The notes under the pieces were generated by a model that saw only the letters and a program-made list of their open reading frames with translations, was not told the DNA's origin and searched no databases. Positions 49,583 through 62,076 of a stretch of 64,000 bases of DNA are shown piece by piece. This DNA comes from Dipylidium caninum. Taxonomy: Eukaryota > Platyhelminthes > Cestoda > Cyclophyllidea > Dipylidiidae. A program made the translations under genes and the position numbers. The stretch spans positions 248,001 through 312,000 of the forward strand of contig QEYB01000921.1 of assembly GCA_017562135.1 (NCBI GenBank), given 5' to 3'. Position 1 is the first letter of the stretch; each line of letters begins with the position of its first letter.

Positions 49583-51396
49583 CTACGGCAGCCGCACGTT
49601 AATAACAAACATGAGGCGGCGTACGGTGAACATTAAAAACGAACGACTATAACAAAACGAATTTAAACCAAAGATGAACCTTCACATAAAGCTGCAACGG
49701 AAACTTCCGCAATAAAGCGAGTGTTTGTATTTTAGGAAAAGCAAGTTGAGGAATTATAAGTTACACTGCTTTGTCCCGCTCTTCTTACACTCGCGGAGAA
49801 CCACTTACTTTGAATTTGATAAATTATGTAACAACAACGGAAAATGGTGGTCAAAGCCCCATGAATGCCATGCGTGAACACAGGATCATATCAGTGCCAT
49901 AAGTTGTCAAATCGTATTATTTGGTTTCACAATTATACAACCAAGTTTTCGTAACCTATACTTTACACACAAATAACTTAATAACTGAACTCAAAGCAAT
50001 TAACCTTGTTCACAAGTATTGCCGCGTGGCCAACGATGACGCCTCTGAGCAGAAGACGCGTCCATAAAATGCGAGTCGCAAGTTTGACAGTACGATGCAT
50101 ATTTCTTTGGAACTTTAAATTTATTCGTAATTTGGAGCGTTGTGCAAAACACTTAACCGAGCAGCGAAGTCAGGAAATTCTATGGCAAATAAATAAATAT
50201 CAGAACGACCTATTCACTTTGCGAAGTAGTGGAAATCAGTGCTCATATGCCATATTAACGGTGTTCCTGTCACTCTAAAAAATTAATGCATTAAAATTTG
50301 CGTAAAAATCAGACTAAAATACGAGGTAGCAATCGGTGATGTAATTTCTATTGCCCCAGTTTCGGCATAAACTAAATTTTTGGACGTTATTTTGAAATGA
50401 TGACACCGATAGTGTAACAAAGGAAATGATCAATTGTAGGCATGGTCCCCTTCCCATTCCCGCCTTCAGGGGGAGAAAACGTCAACTTTTACGGTTTTCA
50501 TTGACAATAAATCAATTATTTTCCTGAACTGGTTTTCCTTTGGAAAAATCAGTACTTCAGTAAATACATTTTGTGGTAACATAAAACGAATTAAGTAAAG
50601 CCGAGAAATTTGGCATTATAAATTAAGGTAACCATAATCGTTCAATAGACAGGGGGCTAATTGCAACACCCTTGTTTCCGTCCCAGCAGTCTCTCAGTGA
50701 GGGTTAAAATGTGGACTTTTAGTGAGTTTTAAGTCATTCGAATTCGATGTAGTTGGTGTCAAAAGGCATATAATACTCATAATCCCAAGTCACTGTAAAA
50801 GTTATTCCTTTCCCAAATAGTAAGTGGGAACCCAACTGAGCCGTGAGCATGATGCCTGGTGTCGCGACCATAATCTAAAAAAATTATATAGACCCTGTTT
50901 CCTCTCTCAAATTGCTTGAGACCTTACATGAGAGGGAAGAAGCGATGTCATGGCGGTCATTTTTTCCATGGTATATTTATTGGCGTAGGGGGGGGGGTAA
51001 TAAATCTTCCAGACATATAGCCAAATTTGGCGGAATATCGAGCGGTAATGCTGCGAGTTGCAATATAATTGTACATCGTCAAAGTTACTATGATTTTGGA
51101 CATACCGCATTGCAAATTAAGATAGAACTGGCTTCAAAGCTTTATTAATATCTAGCAACAATAAGCAATGGAACGCTCCAAAGGCGTAAGGCTTAGGGGA
51201 AATAGCTTAAGATTTACATTGAACGCCGTTGATGACGAGGTTTACCGATCAATTACAATTGATCGCAATAATATATTGTTAACGAGGGAGTTTCAAATAG
51301 GCTGATAATTTTTATTTGAAATAAGCATTTGTAACGTAATCGTATGTTTGTTTGTATTTTCTGTGCTTCCGCCGATCCCTTTCACTTCTGTGAGTC
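49583..51396. other. Intergenic region between divergent glutaredoxin-3 and SR-factor genes
   Basis: AT-rich, about 1.8 kb, presumed to carry both promoters. No exon, repeat or RNA gene was recognised. A short frame at 50006-50278 (+) has no motif. Confidence 0.55.
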
Positions 51397-52975
51397 ATGT
51401 CGCGAGTGTACATCGGGCGTCTGCCTGCCAGATGCAGTGAAAGGGACATCGAGAGATTTTTCAGAGGATATGGACGCTTGCGTGATATAGTACTCAAAAC
51501 AGGTTACGGATTCGTAGAATTTGATGATGAACGAGATGCCGATGATGCTGTATATGACCTCCATGGCAGAGAGCTCAGGGGCGAGCGTATCGTTGTCGAA
51601 CACGCTAGATTGCCTCCCGGAGCAAGAGGAAGTAGTAGGCGTCGAGAATCGTAAGCTCGTCCGATTCCTCTTTGATGCTCATTTATAGGCGTTACGGTCC
51701 TCCAACAAGAACTGACTACCGTGTCATCGTTGAGAACCTGTCCTCTCGCGTCAGTTGGCAGGTAAGTTTTTAATCTTATGCATGCCTGGAAGTGAGTAAA
51801 TACGTTATAACTTTTAACATACAATGGCTGTCTTAAATTCAGTTTGTCCTCGGTGCCGTGGCAGCGGTCGCGTAGGACGCTAAGGCGGTTCACTGAATTC
51901 TCGTTCAGGTCGTATGGTCGAGTGAATGTGGTTCCTATTCAGTTGGCTTGGTCGATAACGGCACGGCTCGTTCTTGTTAGGTAATTTAATCCATTAAAGA
52001 CCGCATAGCCACCGAGGGGAGAAGGTATGCTTTAGTGCTTCTAGCTCAGTGGTTGTTCTGAGGAGGACCACGTATGTCCCTTAGGTGCATGAGGCAGCCC
52101 GTGATATTTCAAAAATTTATTAACGAATATGAGTGGAAATATTTGAAAGAATGGGCTTGCCTGTTCCCTGCCGTGCATTTGTCTCAACGGTTTTACGTTT
52201 GCAGGATTTGAAGGATATGATGAGGAAAGCCGGTGAAGTTACTTATGCCGACGCACACAAGCAAGTGCGCAACGAGGGGTATGTCTGAATTTGTATTAAC
52301 CCGTCTCTCCTTAGTATTGTGGAATTCGCGACTTATAACGACATGAAGGCTGCTATCGATAAGTATGACGGGTATGTTCTTTACGAGAGGCGTCTTAAAG
52401 TGTACGCCGATAAACCTCGACATCGTTCGAGGTCAGGATCAAGACGCAGTAGGAGTCGAAGGAGTTCTAGGCGTTCCAAGAGTCGTGGTTCTCGACGACG
52501 TGATAGGTCTCGCTCCGATAGTCGGCGACGCTCTTCATCCAGGCGCTCGCGTTCCGATCGCGATCGTTCGCGGCGCAGCGATCGTTCTCGTTCTGACGAG
52601 TCGCGCAAGTCCAGATCGAGGTCTCGGCGCTCTGACAGGTCTACTTCACACCGCAGCGACCGTCGGTCTATGGACCGGCACAGCCGTTCTGCTAGCAGGA
52701 ATGGCGATGGGTCTGTGGCTGGCAAGGCGGGGTCGCGATCGCCTTCGCGCGACCGCTCTGGATCAGCTTCCCGCGAGCGTTCCAGGTCTCCGTCTCGCCA
52801 TGATTCCCGATCTGGTTCCGATCGTAGGTCCCGCACTGGATCTCCTGCGGAACGATCACGTTCTGCGTCGAAGTCCCGTTCCAGGTCGCGATCGATGTCG
52901 GACAACGAGGAGTCGCATCAGGAGGCTGCAGAACGTCACAGTGAAAATGAGCAGCAGGAGCCCATGGAGAACTAA
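51397..52975 (+). CDS. SR-family splicing factor with two RRMs (SRSF4/5/6, B52-like)
   Basis: Four exons, 51397-51650, 51689-51761, 52205-52278 and 52315-52975, give 353 residues. RRM1 (residues 1-75) has the RNP motifs VYIGRLP and GYGFVEF. A short Gly/Arg hinge follows. RRM2 begins [20 protein letters not shown]; the SWQDLK signature is typical of the pseudo-RRM of SR proteins. It ends in [10 protein letters not shown]. The C-terminus is a long RS domain, with an acidic end rich in Glu and Gln. Such proteins bind exonic enhancers, recruit U1 and U2AF and shuttle through the nucleus after SRPK/CLK phosphorylation. Introns are 38, 443 and 36 nt. The long second one may hold a poison exon (see 51843-51908). 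Confidence 0.93.
51843..51908 (+). other. Candidate poison exon in the SR-factor gene
   Basis: Between exons 2 and 3 an AATTCAG acceptor at 51842 and a TTCAG/GTCGTA donor at 51908 frame 66 nt. Read in the frame left by exon 2 (phase 0), the eleventh codon is TAG. SR genes in many animals use such exons to limit their own mRNA by nonsense-mediated decay. This is an inference from sequence; no transcript supports it here. Confidence 0.3.
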
Positions 52976-53516
52976 ATCATTGTTAATTGTAAAGCTTTTG
53001 GCGATGTGTGTTAGCTGGCCTTCAATTGATATACTATTGTGTGTTTTCCTCCGCGTTATTGCGCGTTTGGGGGACTGGTTCAGCTTGTGGTGGGTGTTCA
53101 GGTTTGCGGGTAAAGGGTTGTGGGCTCCTGGTGGTGGGCCTTGGTGGTCGTTTTGTTGACCGGGCGGTGGGGCTGCGCGTCGCGTTGGAGCTCCCTTAAG
53201 CCTGGTTAGCGATCGGGTTAGCTGCATTTAAGCGTGGTCACTGTCGCTTGTTCATTGGTTGCTTTCAAGCAAAATTTAGTGTGTGCTACGTTGCGCGCGT
53301 GGTTTAGTTCGTCATCTAAACGGTGGTTCCCCATCCCCGACTCATGCTGTCAAATTTGAGCATTTTCACGCCTCGAAAATAACAGCTTCAGTGTTGTTTC
53401 CTGCAAACATAGTCTTTAAGATTTATATTAATTTCGTAAACGCTTGGTCACTTATGCGTACCACAAACAAACATATCACCCATATACAGTTCTTTTTGGG
53501 ACCTTATTATTTAGGC
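52976..53516. other. Spacer between SR-factor and BRD8 genes
   Basis: The + strand SR-factor 3' UTR and the BRD8 5' region lie here, only about 540 nt apart. The part near 53040-53200 is G/T-rich. No separate gene is supported. Confidence 0.5.
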
Positions 53517-56500
53517 ATGAATTGGAGTGATGGTGCCAACTTTTACTTACTCAAGTGTGTTAAAGCATATGGTAAGGATTGGAAGCTCGTCAGTAGTGCC
53601 CTTTCCGTTATCACCAATACCTTTCTAAGAAATGACAATGGACAAGACTTTTCTGACAAGGTAAGTTTCTCATATTAATTATTCCTTTCCCCTAGAATTG
53701 TTCTATCCAATACAAATACTTGATAGCCTCCACGCGGCAAGTCGAAGGGTTCGTCGGTGTCGTATATTTCATCTATCACTTTTAGGCAGTTGGACTTCTT
53801 CAAAGAAGATGATCTTCTACATCTAGCACTTTTAACTTATGGACATCGTCGTCAGGAACAAATAAAACTTGCGCGCGACCAACTTGTGTCGCAGATTAAG
53901 TAATCATGCCTTATCATATTTCTGCGTCAGTAGTTAATGCTAAGAGACACTTGAATGTCGTTGCATATATTTCTTTGATATTTCAACGTTCAAGTAATTA
54001 GGAACAAAGCTGAATTCATTATTCCTTCACGTATTTTCTCATTTTAGTTCTAAAAGGAGTGATAATCGGAAACTTCTTGCGTCCCGATTTTCAGAAATCA
54101 CCCCTGAAAGTATTCTCGTCTATCGTAAACGCCTACGAGCTTTCAATTTACCGGACGTTATCGCTGCCTCTCTACACCTTGAGCCTCTACCATCCAACTC
54201 AGAGGAGGATCGAGAAACACGCCGATACCTTCGTTACGATGATCTTGCAGAAAACGGTCTACGTCAAGCTACCATAGATCCAGAAAATGGACTCTGGATT
54301 CCAGTCTCTTCAGAAAAAATGGTGCGCACTTTTTTCGACTCCAGAAACAGTAGCCCTTTCGCAGACGATACTGATGACAATGAGATAGAATTCGATGAAA
54401 TTGAGGCAATGGAAGATCTGTCTTTTTCATCTTCCCCTCATAAAATCCCAAAGGTAAGTCCGTTTTGCAGTTTCCCCTTTCATTATAATTTTCTATTATT
54501 TTTTTTTGCAGTTGGAGCTTCCGCAGTCAACTGAAACTACATCTACTCGCCGGTCCTCCAGTACGGCGGTGAAGAAGTCATTGAGTGTCGTCACCCCAAA
54601 TCTTAACTCCGTAAAAAGCTCTTCCCCATTACCATACATAAACGCACCCCTTTTTGGTGCAATGGAAGACTCAGGGGAATCCCACAGTTCTGACATACTT
54701 CGTCCTCCGCTGAAGCGCACTTCTACCATTAAGGCGGAGCATCATCCACCATTGCGCACTCCAGTCAGACCGAGAAATCGTTCTCATACAAGTGTAGATA
54801 TTTTTCCAGGTAGATTAATCTTTGTACACCCGGTGTTTAATTCAAAATAATAACTTCCTTGTTGTGTACCTATCAGTTTCTGTCATTCTATTTTTTAAAA
54901 TTGGTACGATGAGATGCTGATGGTATAATCAGTATATGTTTCTTGAATTCTACACTGTGATTGTAGCCCTTTTCTTTTAGACGGTTTGGTTTGTTGGATT
55001 TTGATTTTGGGTGTTTTACCGTTCTGTTTGATGCATTATTTTTCTTCTCTCAGTTTGAGAACAGTCATTTTTTTCAACCCCATGAACTTGTAGCATTGAG
55101 CTCTTTCTCAAGTCTGCAAATAGTGTCTCTTGATTACTTGCGACTAGTCTACAAGTTCGAACTTTCATTACACTTCGGATATTAGTTGGAAGTGGTCATG
55201 TGTGTTTCATTAAATGATTCGCATCCAAAGTCACCAATCATTTTATGCTCTTTGTAGCACCATCGCATTCAACTGCAGGGACTCACCTTGCGCCACGTCG
55301 TCGATGGCGAAGGGGTCTATTATCTGCGCTAACAACAGTGTGCTCCCATCGTCATGCTCACATTTTTCTGCATCCTGTAACGGACGAGATCGCACCAGGT
55401 TACTCTAACATGGTCTACGCGCCTGTGGACCTCACTACGCTCCGTCGGCGTGTCGAAGCAGGTCTGGCGCCCCTTACCGCCACTGTATCTATAACGTTTT
55501 CGTCAGGGAACGGTAGCAGTTCTTCCCCAGTCGAAGAGAACGTTCGTGCCGCCCAAGAAGTGGTCGCATCTATCGCCAAGCAGATGTTACGAGATCTCCT
55601 TCTGATGTTCGCCAACGCACGCATGTACAACAACCGTGAGCATGGGGTTCACCGTATGGCAGGGGAGATGTGCTCTGATGTTCTGGCTGAGGTGAATATT
55701 TATCCTTCCCTTTTTCATCGGCAAATGGCAAACGAGCTTAAATGTTTTAGAAGAGTGCTAATCAGCAGACGACGGAATATGATAAACTATTGAATTAATT
55801 CCCCTAGCCATCTTAGGCTATAGAGTCCTTATGTGCAAAATTCACTGGTAATTTATGTGAATCTGGGCTTTTTCATTCTTATATCTTTATATTTCATGAG
55901 GCAACCGGGAGTGTGGCCATTAATCGACTTGCTCACCTCGAGAACTCGGAGTTAAGAAAACAAAGAGAATTTTGAACTGCATGCTTTTAAGGAATTTTAA
56001 AATGTTTTGTAAATTAACCTATAAATTACTTGTGGCAATGGGAATCCTTTCGTCAATATATTTGAGAACATTGTTTCGCTCGCCAAATTTCCCTTACTGT
56101 GTCTTCAATTCCCTGTCCACACGTATAGTGCTCCTAAACCATCACACTGATAAAACATTATTATATATTTTGCGTTTTATGCTTATTACTTGTTTTAGCT
56201 ACTTACCTATAGAAATTCATTCGCTTCTATCTTTATTTTGTTGCACAATCCAACTAACAACATGTAATTTTAATAACCTTTCCAAGTATCATATTGTTAG
56301 TGAGTTCGTATACTTCAGAAATAAGATTAAGTCTTTCTCCTTTTCATTTATTCCTTTATCAGGAAACTTCCGATTGATTTAGGGAAAGACCTCGAATTTT
56401 TAAACCTTACTAAATTCTTCTATTTACACCATGCTTGATACTTCTGCAAATTGCATCTTTGATACCTTTATTCGTTTTGGCATTCACTTTTTGTCACCTA

Positions 56501-58582
56501 GTCTTATTGCTGAATTACCATCGTTCTACTTTCTATCCTCTGTCGCCTCTACCAAACACTGCTGTCGTCTCTTCCTGGTAGTCTATCTGTGCTGCTTTTT
56601 ATAGTCGCAGTTATTTATTTATGCAATTCACTTTTTTGAGTTTGGTATTGCTCAGTTCGACCGTCAAATCCGCTTCAATATTCAAAATTCTCTCTCATTA
56701 TAAAACAAAGTTTTTATCCTTGCCAAGCCTATTCGTCTTTTTGCTCTATGCGATGAGTTCTCCTTGCTGTTTTGAGGTTCTATTTATTTCAACTAAGTCC
56801 CATAGATCTCCTTTTGACTTTGTTGAGCTAACTAAAGCATTTGAACCTCGATTCATTAAGGTAAAGGGTAGGTACTTGCTGTTTGGCCATTTTCCCATAC
56901 ATTTTTACATGATGAAACTAATTTCCCATTGAATAGTAATATACTTCCCGTTTTCATTGTGGACAGCATCTTAATTACAAGTATTTCTCACTTTTGTATT
57001 CACTCGCCACAGTAATAGATTGAAAATTTTAATGGTTTTGAATTGAATTTGGACCCGTTTGCAAACCGTTGAACACAGCATTACCGTCATTGAGTTTTTT
57101 TTCAAGGCTGCTTAAAGAGGCTCGCCGTCCTTCAATTTCTTGGAGCTTAAGCGTATTTAAATTGTATAATGAGCAAGTGTTGGACCTGGCGTATTCTCCT
57201 TCTTCCGACACCATATTTTGCAACACTCACGTTCATTTCTTTAATGTTTGTTAATGTTAATGTTAAATTGTTGGACCTGGCGTATTCTCCTTCTTCCGAC
57301 ACCATATTTTGCAACACTCACGTTCATTTCTTTAATGTTTGTGGTTTTACAGTGATTTCCGTACACCGCGTAAACACTCCAACCGTGGTGTTGAGGGTGG
57401 TTAACTGTTACCGAAGTAAAAGGGCTCCCTTTCGCAGCTCAGTTTTTTTTATTAGTTTGTTGGTGAATGAGATGCCTCTGCTCAATTCAGTAGTACCTTA
57501 TATCCCCGCCTACTGGCGTGTGACGAATAAAGCTTTTATCTACGATCTACGATTTATGGGTCAACTCTAACTCTACTATATATATGTATATGGAATATAT
57601 ATGGAATCACTTCTGCTATTCCCCGACATTGTTAATCGTTGGCTACTTGTGGATCCCCATAATCGCTTCAATATTTGCCCTATTTACGTTTGTCAACTTC
57701 TTTTTATCGCATCGCAAATTCATGTTGGATTCAAAATGGTCTACCGAATTGTTAATGGAGAAGAGGGACAATATTGTAATTGGTGGCGTAACTCGTCTTT
57801 ACTTCTTGCGTGTTGTGGTATCTCGGGTTTCGACGATATACAAACGAGCAATTTTTGTTAGACAATCGGAATAATCATTTGGAGTAAAGCCCGAGATACA
57901 CTGGTAAAATATTCATGCATAATAAACGTTATCGAAAACTTAGCTGTAGTTGAGTAACATTCGACTCAGATATGGGGAACTTTTTTAATAAAAAATCATT
58001 TTAAACATGAGCCAAGGTGAACAAATAGCCGTACTCTAGAGGCAAATTCGAGGGACCGTAGGAATTCAACTTGCCATTTTAGTGTGAGTATTCGACGTTT
58101 CCAAATGCCTATGTGAATTAGTTTACCTTTTGTAGATGCGGTGGGACTTATGCCAAATAATATCAAACTGTCGGGGACTTTTTTAATCAAAATTACTTTT
58201 TATGACATGTTCTAGCATATTTGACGCAGCTTGGCATGCCAACCTTTTCCTCAAGATGTTGGGGTGTTAACAAAAAAGTAATAATTTGTTATTTAACATG
58301 CCCTCTCGATCTGTTAGATTTGTGATAAGGATATCATCGGTGTACATCAGTTTGTCATGCTTTATTGATACTACTTCAATGGTCCGATTTTAGTTGCGTC
58401 CACTGTGGACGCTGTGGACGGATGACATTCCCGGTTTGCCTCCCCTGCCAGGTAGTCCAACTACACCGAGTGGCGTCTCCTCGATGCTTCGACGGCGCAA
58501 CGTTGTGACCTCACTGCCCGTTCTCACAGCCACCGCCAATCGTTCCAATCCCCCGTCTACTTTACCTCCTTCGCTACAGTAA
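53517..58582 (+). CDS. BRD8: BRD8, bromodomain subunit of the NuA4/TIP60 acetyltransferase complex
   Basis: Exons: 53517-53660, 53696-53740 (or to 53761), 53790-53899, 54048-54453, 54512-54809, 55258-55691 and 58394-58582, giving 541-548 residues. The N-terminal Myb/SANT-like part reads WSDGANFYLLKCVKAYGKDW and NCSIQYKYL, like the WSIREKL...CASQYSELL part of human BRD8. A charged helix follows, then an acidic linker (about 290 residues). The bromodomain at the C-terminal side reads HAHIFLHPVTDEIAPGYSNM, VYAPVDLTTLRRRVEAGL and LLLMFANARMYNNREHGVHR, matching human BRD8 closely and keeping the acetyl-lysine-binding Asn. A Ser/Gly-rich insert of about 25 residues sits between helices A and B. The last exon, 2.7 kb downstream, is Pro-rich and is followed by AATAAA at 58674. 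The end of exon 2 is uncertain. The ATG lies 2 nt after an AG. Confidence 0.88.
57179..57341 (+). repeat. Perfect 72-bp tandem duplication with a 19-bp spacer
   Basis: Copies at 57179-57250 and 57270-57341 are identical over 72 bp, beginning GTTGGACCTGG and ending TTTAATGTTTG. The spacer is a TTAATG-type repeat. It lies in the last BRD8 intron. Confidence 0.92.
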
Positions 58583-58673
58583 TTATGGAGGAAGGTCTCC
58601 TTCCACCGTAGGTTAAACAGCAGTAGTTGCACTGTCTGATCCTCTTCCAGTTCACTCAAAATTCCATAAACTT

Positions 58674-58679
58674 AATAAA
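58674..58679 (+). terminator. Poly(A) signal AATAAA of BRD8
   Basis: AATAAA lies 92 nt after the TAA stop at 58580-58582. This supports 58394-58582 as the final BRD8 exon. Confidence 0.6.
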
Positions 58680-59051
58680 GTAGATTTTATTGTCTACGCC
58701 TTAATATGGTCATTGTAACCTTCCAAATTTCTCATTAAAACCGCTATAATTTTGTGACTTTCTTTTACAACTTAGATCCACTTAATAATGTATATTTCGA
58801 CTGGAAGTTCAAAACCTTCTTTACGGTGAGTTGTGTGCCTTATCCCTATATTGGTCGCCTCAATTATACAAGATATTTTTACAAAATTGTGAAATTATTC
58901 TTTTTTCAGCGCCTTACGAGGGTGTGAATTCTTCTTATACGGTATCTTGTGGAAATAATAAATAATTTTTTGAAACATTTTTGCGTTTTCTTGGTACTAT
59001 GCACCAGTGGGAGATGAGAGATTTGACTTGATGTTTTTATCCAGTCCCCAG

Positions 59052-60314
59052 ATGGCTATTACATTGAAAACAATGACCTCTGCCGACATTGTTGAAAAGG
59101 AACGAGAGGGGAAGGTAATTTTTATTTAATCAGATGAACAAAGTCGTTTTCTCGAGGCGGTTCATGACATACCAGATATCTCCAGTTGACAGCAATTATC
59201 TTTTATCCACCACTGACTTAAGGGGAAAGGCATCTGGCATTTTACCTAACGTCACAAGAACGAAAGTGCTAAAAGTAGTGATTGATAGAGTAATTTTTTG
59301 TTATGTTTTAGCCAGCATTAGGTTTCGTTAGGCCTTCTTTTTTACAATGGAGTATAGTTGCATGGAACTTCTCTTCTTCCTTTAGGTGTACGACGTAAGC
59401 GACCGAGCTGTGTGGTGCCTATCTTCATGCAAAAATAACCACGGAATCAATGAGCTGTTAAATGAGTCGTTGGACTCCTACTGGCAGTCTGACGGGCCAC
59501 AACCACACACCGTCACTGTGCAGTTCTCCCAAAAGACAGTCATATCTGAGATTTGTCTCTACAACGACTACAAAGTGGATGAGAGTTACACCCCCAGTCG
59601 GTAGGTCGGGGAGTTTCGAAATATGCGCATTTTTACTCCGTCAGATGGTGTACACGTTGTCATCGGATCACCAAACACACTTTCTCGGCTCCTGTGGACT
59701 AATCCTCTCCCCTCTACTCAGCGAGCATTATTAATTTGCTGTCATGGGTTTGAGGACAATGCACCACCGGTTTGTGAGGTGTGCATGTCCGCTTCCAGAT
59801 GCTGCTCCAGCACCACCTTGTAAGAGTCGCCAGGGCTGGGGACAAAGGTGTTGACACATTTTGTGCGGGCTGAGTCTTTATTTATCGGGATTGCAAAAAG
59901 GAATTCACGATATGAAGGTCTCCATCTAACATCATTATCGAGGTTTCAGTAGTAGATAAAACACTTTGCCTTTAGATGAGTGTTTTAAGTATGAATAAAT
60001 TTGGATATCACCCTTTGGTGCTAAGGATTGCTATACGGGTCGGCAATCATGTGGGCGACCTTGTGGAGCTAACGGAGGTGGAACTGCACGAACCATCGGG
60101 CTGGTCAGTGTTGCCTCTGCGCTGGCCCAACGGGGCACCGGTCAGCTTGTTTACATTACAGTTGCGCATCCTTGCAAACCACCAGAATGGCCGTGACACC
60201 CACCTCCGTGCTATCCGCCTCTTCGCGCCTCTCGTCCGTTCTGGTCTCGATGCTGCTCTCAATCAATCCATCTTCACTACGCCGGACACTCATTTCTACA
60301 CTACTATTCGCTGA
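59052..60314 (+). CDS. ANAPC10: APC10/DOC1, substrate co-receptor of the anaphase-promoting complex
   Basis: Three exons, 59052-59114, 59386-59600 and 60026-60314, give 188 residues; human APC10 has 185. The DOC domain is a galactose-binding-like jelly roll and reads VYDVSDRAVWCLSSCK, LNESLDSYWQSDGPQPHTV, LYNDYKVDESYTPSR, IAIRVGN, EPSGW and ILANHQNGRDTHLRAIRLFA. These match the family almost residue for residue. The last two residues are Ile-Arg, the IR tail that docks on APC3/CDC27. APC10 and a coactivator (CDC20 or CDH1) together recognise D-box degrons. The ATG directly follows CCCCAG, so the mRNA may be trans-spliced. It lies about 470 nt past the BRD8 stop on the same strand. Confidence 0.95.
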
Positions 60315-62076
60315 TCCTCGTTACTCAATTCCTTCCTCTCCCTACGCTCCCCACTCCCTGTACATACTCTTTTTTTTATTCCTTCTATTAAGTGGCTCTT
60401 TCCCTGGGGAACGAGGCGAGGCGAGGCGCACTCTCACTCAGCCTAGGTCAAAGCGTTTAATCAAGCATCTTTTTTGTTCTACCGAGATTTCTTCAGTGGG
60501 AGCTGTCTTGTTCTGTTAGGAGAGAGGCGAGTAGACAAGAGAAGTAGGCGGAGGACACGGTGCTAATATCGTCTGGTGGCTGGCCCACGGTGGGATCTTG
60601 GAAGTCATCCTCCTACTCTCCCTGTGAGGGAAGAGATGCCTGTTACCCTAGGAAGTCCTGTTTTAACTCAATTTGAGAGCGACTCGTCAAGCGTATTTTT
60701 GAATCGACTATTCATACATTTTTTCTTCAGAATTTAACGTGGTTATTTTGTTTTGGATGAAGTCTTATCATTGAAATATCCCGAAAGAACATCTTCTTTT
60801 ATCGGTATTCGACGGATGTGTGCATCCCCCACAGTAAACGCGGCAGCAGCTTGCGTCTCTCACCTCAAATAACATCCGGCCGGGCGTCGATGACGCTAGT
60901 TTATATTTGTTATTAATCTCGGTAATGCGGACGATTATGTAGTTCCCGAACACGTAAGTGTTCAAATGAAAAGAAGGAAAGACGACCGCAACAGGTCGGC
61001 AAACTTCTGTTAGATGTTGAGTAGAAGCCACTTTGATTTTCGCATGTCATACACCAACTTGGGACATCTCTAAATGCCTATCCGTCATTTTTTGGCAACC
61101 TGCCTCCCGTTAGTCGAGCACCTAGTTCCCAGAGGTCATAGGAAAATGGTTACACATTGCTAAAATCCGTTACTTTCTTCAAACTTTTCTCTCAACGCCG
61201 TTAAGGTAGAGATGGGGACCGTAATCTGAGAACAAGGATTAAACAGTGCTTTATTCCATTCCTTGGGGACAAAAGAAGCAATTATTCCGCAAGTCTAAAA
61301 ATGATAATGCTCGCTACTTATGGTATATGGCATTTAAGATAAATGTTCCCGAAGGAGCATCCCGTGCTTGCTTATATGCCAATATGAAAAAAATAGCAAC
61401 GGTAGCCACGGAATAGGAATACCATAGTCAGAGCAGAGATGATTTCGAGCCCCATTTGCAGAAAAAAAAGTACTCTAGTCGTCATGTTTTATAAGAGAAA
61501 TGCGATAGTAGTATTCACTTTAGCCGCTTTTAAATAAAGCCCAAGCATACCGAAATCTAAGTCACAAACACCGAGACAAACATGCCTCCCACCAACCTAC
61601 CCATGTGTTCCTATAAAAGGCGGGTCATAACTTGGGACCTCAGGTGAATCAGCCTGAATGCCACAAACACCCTGTAGAGGCAGAAGGTTAAGGAACATCC
61701 GCCATTTCCGTTCAAACTTGTTTCGCCTCCATTCAGTCATAAGAGTATGACCTCTAGACGAGCCCCATTTATGGCAACCATTTTCCAGATGTTGCCTTGT
61801 ATGGGTTGAAAATAAATCAGTTGAATCGTGCATTAAAGAAGCAAAAGAATATAATTCATACAAGCGGAGGGACATACAGTTAACAAACATTTGCCGGTCT
61901 TTAGCTTACTGTGTAGCATAATAAATGAGAAGAATATCTAGATAACTTGAAGTTACATACTGACATGTCATAAGGTGCTTTACTTAAAAAAAAAAGCTGT
62001 AGGAAATGCAAAAGCAAAACGTGTGATTGTGAAAAGAATGCCACAAGCGAAGATAAAAAGTAGATGCAGGTACACA
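60315..62076. other. Intergenic spacer between convergent APC10 and PINCH genes
   Basis: AT-rich, no exon recognised. A minus-strand frame at 61597-61890 has no motif. TTTATT at about 61245 would be a distant AATAAA for PINCH; no closer signal is obvious. Confidence 0.5.

Noticed and set aside
52365..53159. 264-residue + strand frame and 174-residue minus frame over the SR-factor RS region
   Set aside because: Both are shadows of the RS domain repeats, which leave other frames free of stops. The RRM exons fix the true frame.
55972..56932. Hydrophobic + strand frames of 103-136 residues in the last BRD8 intron
   Set aside because: Rich in Phe, Leu and Ile because the intron is T-rich; no start context or homology.
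57584..57874. 96-residue + strand frame and an overlapping 86-residue frame
   Set aside because: Intronic, overlapping in two frames, with no motif.
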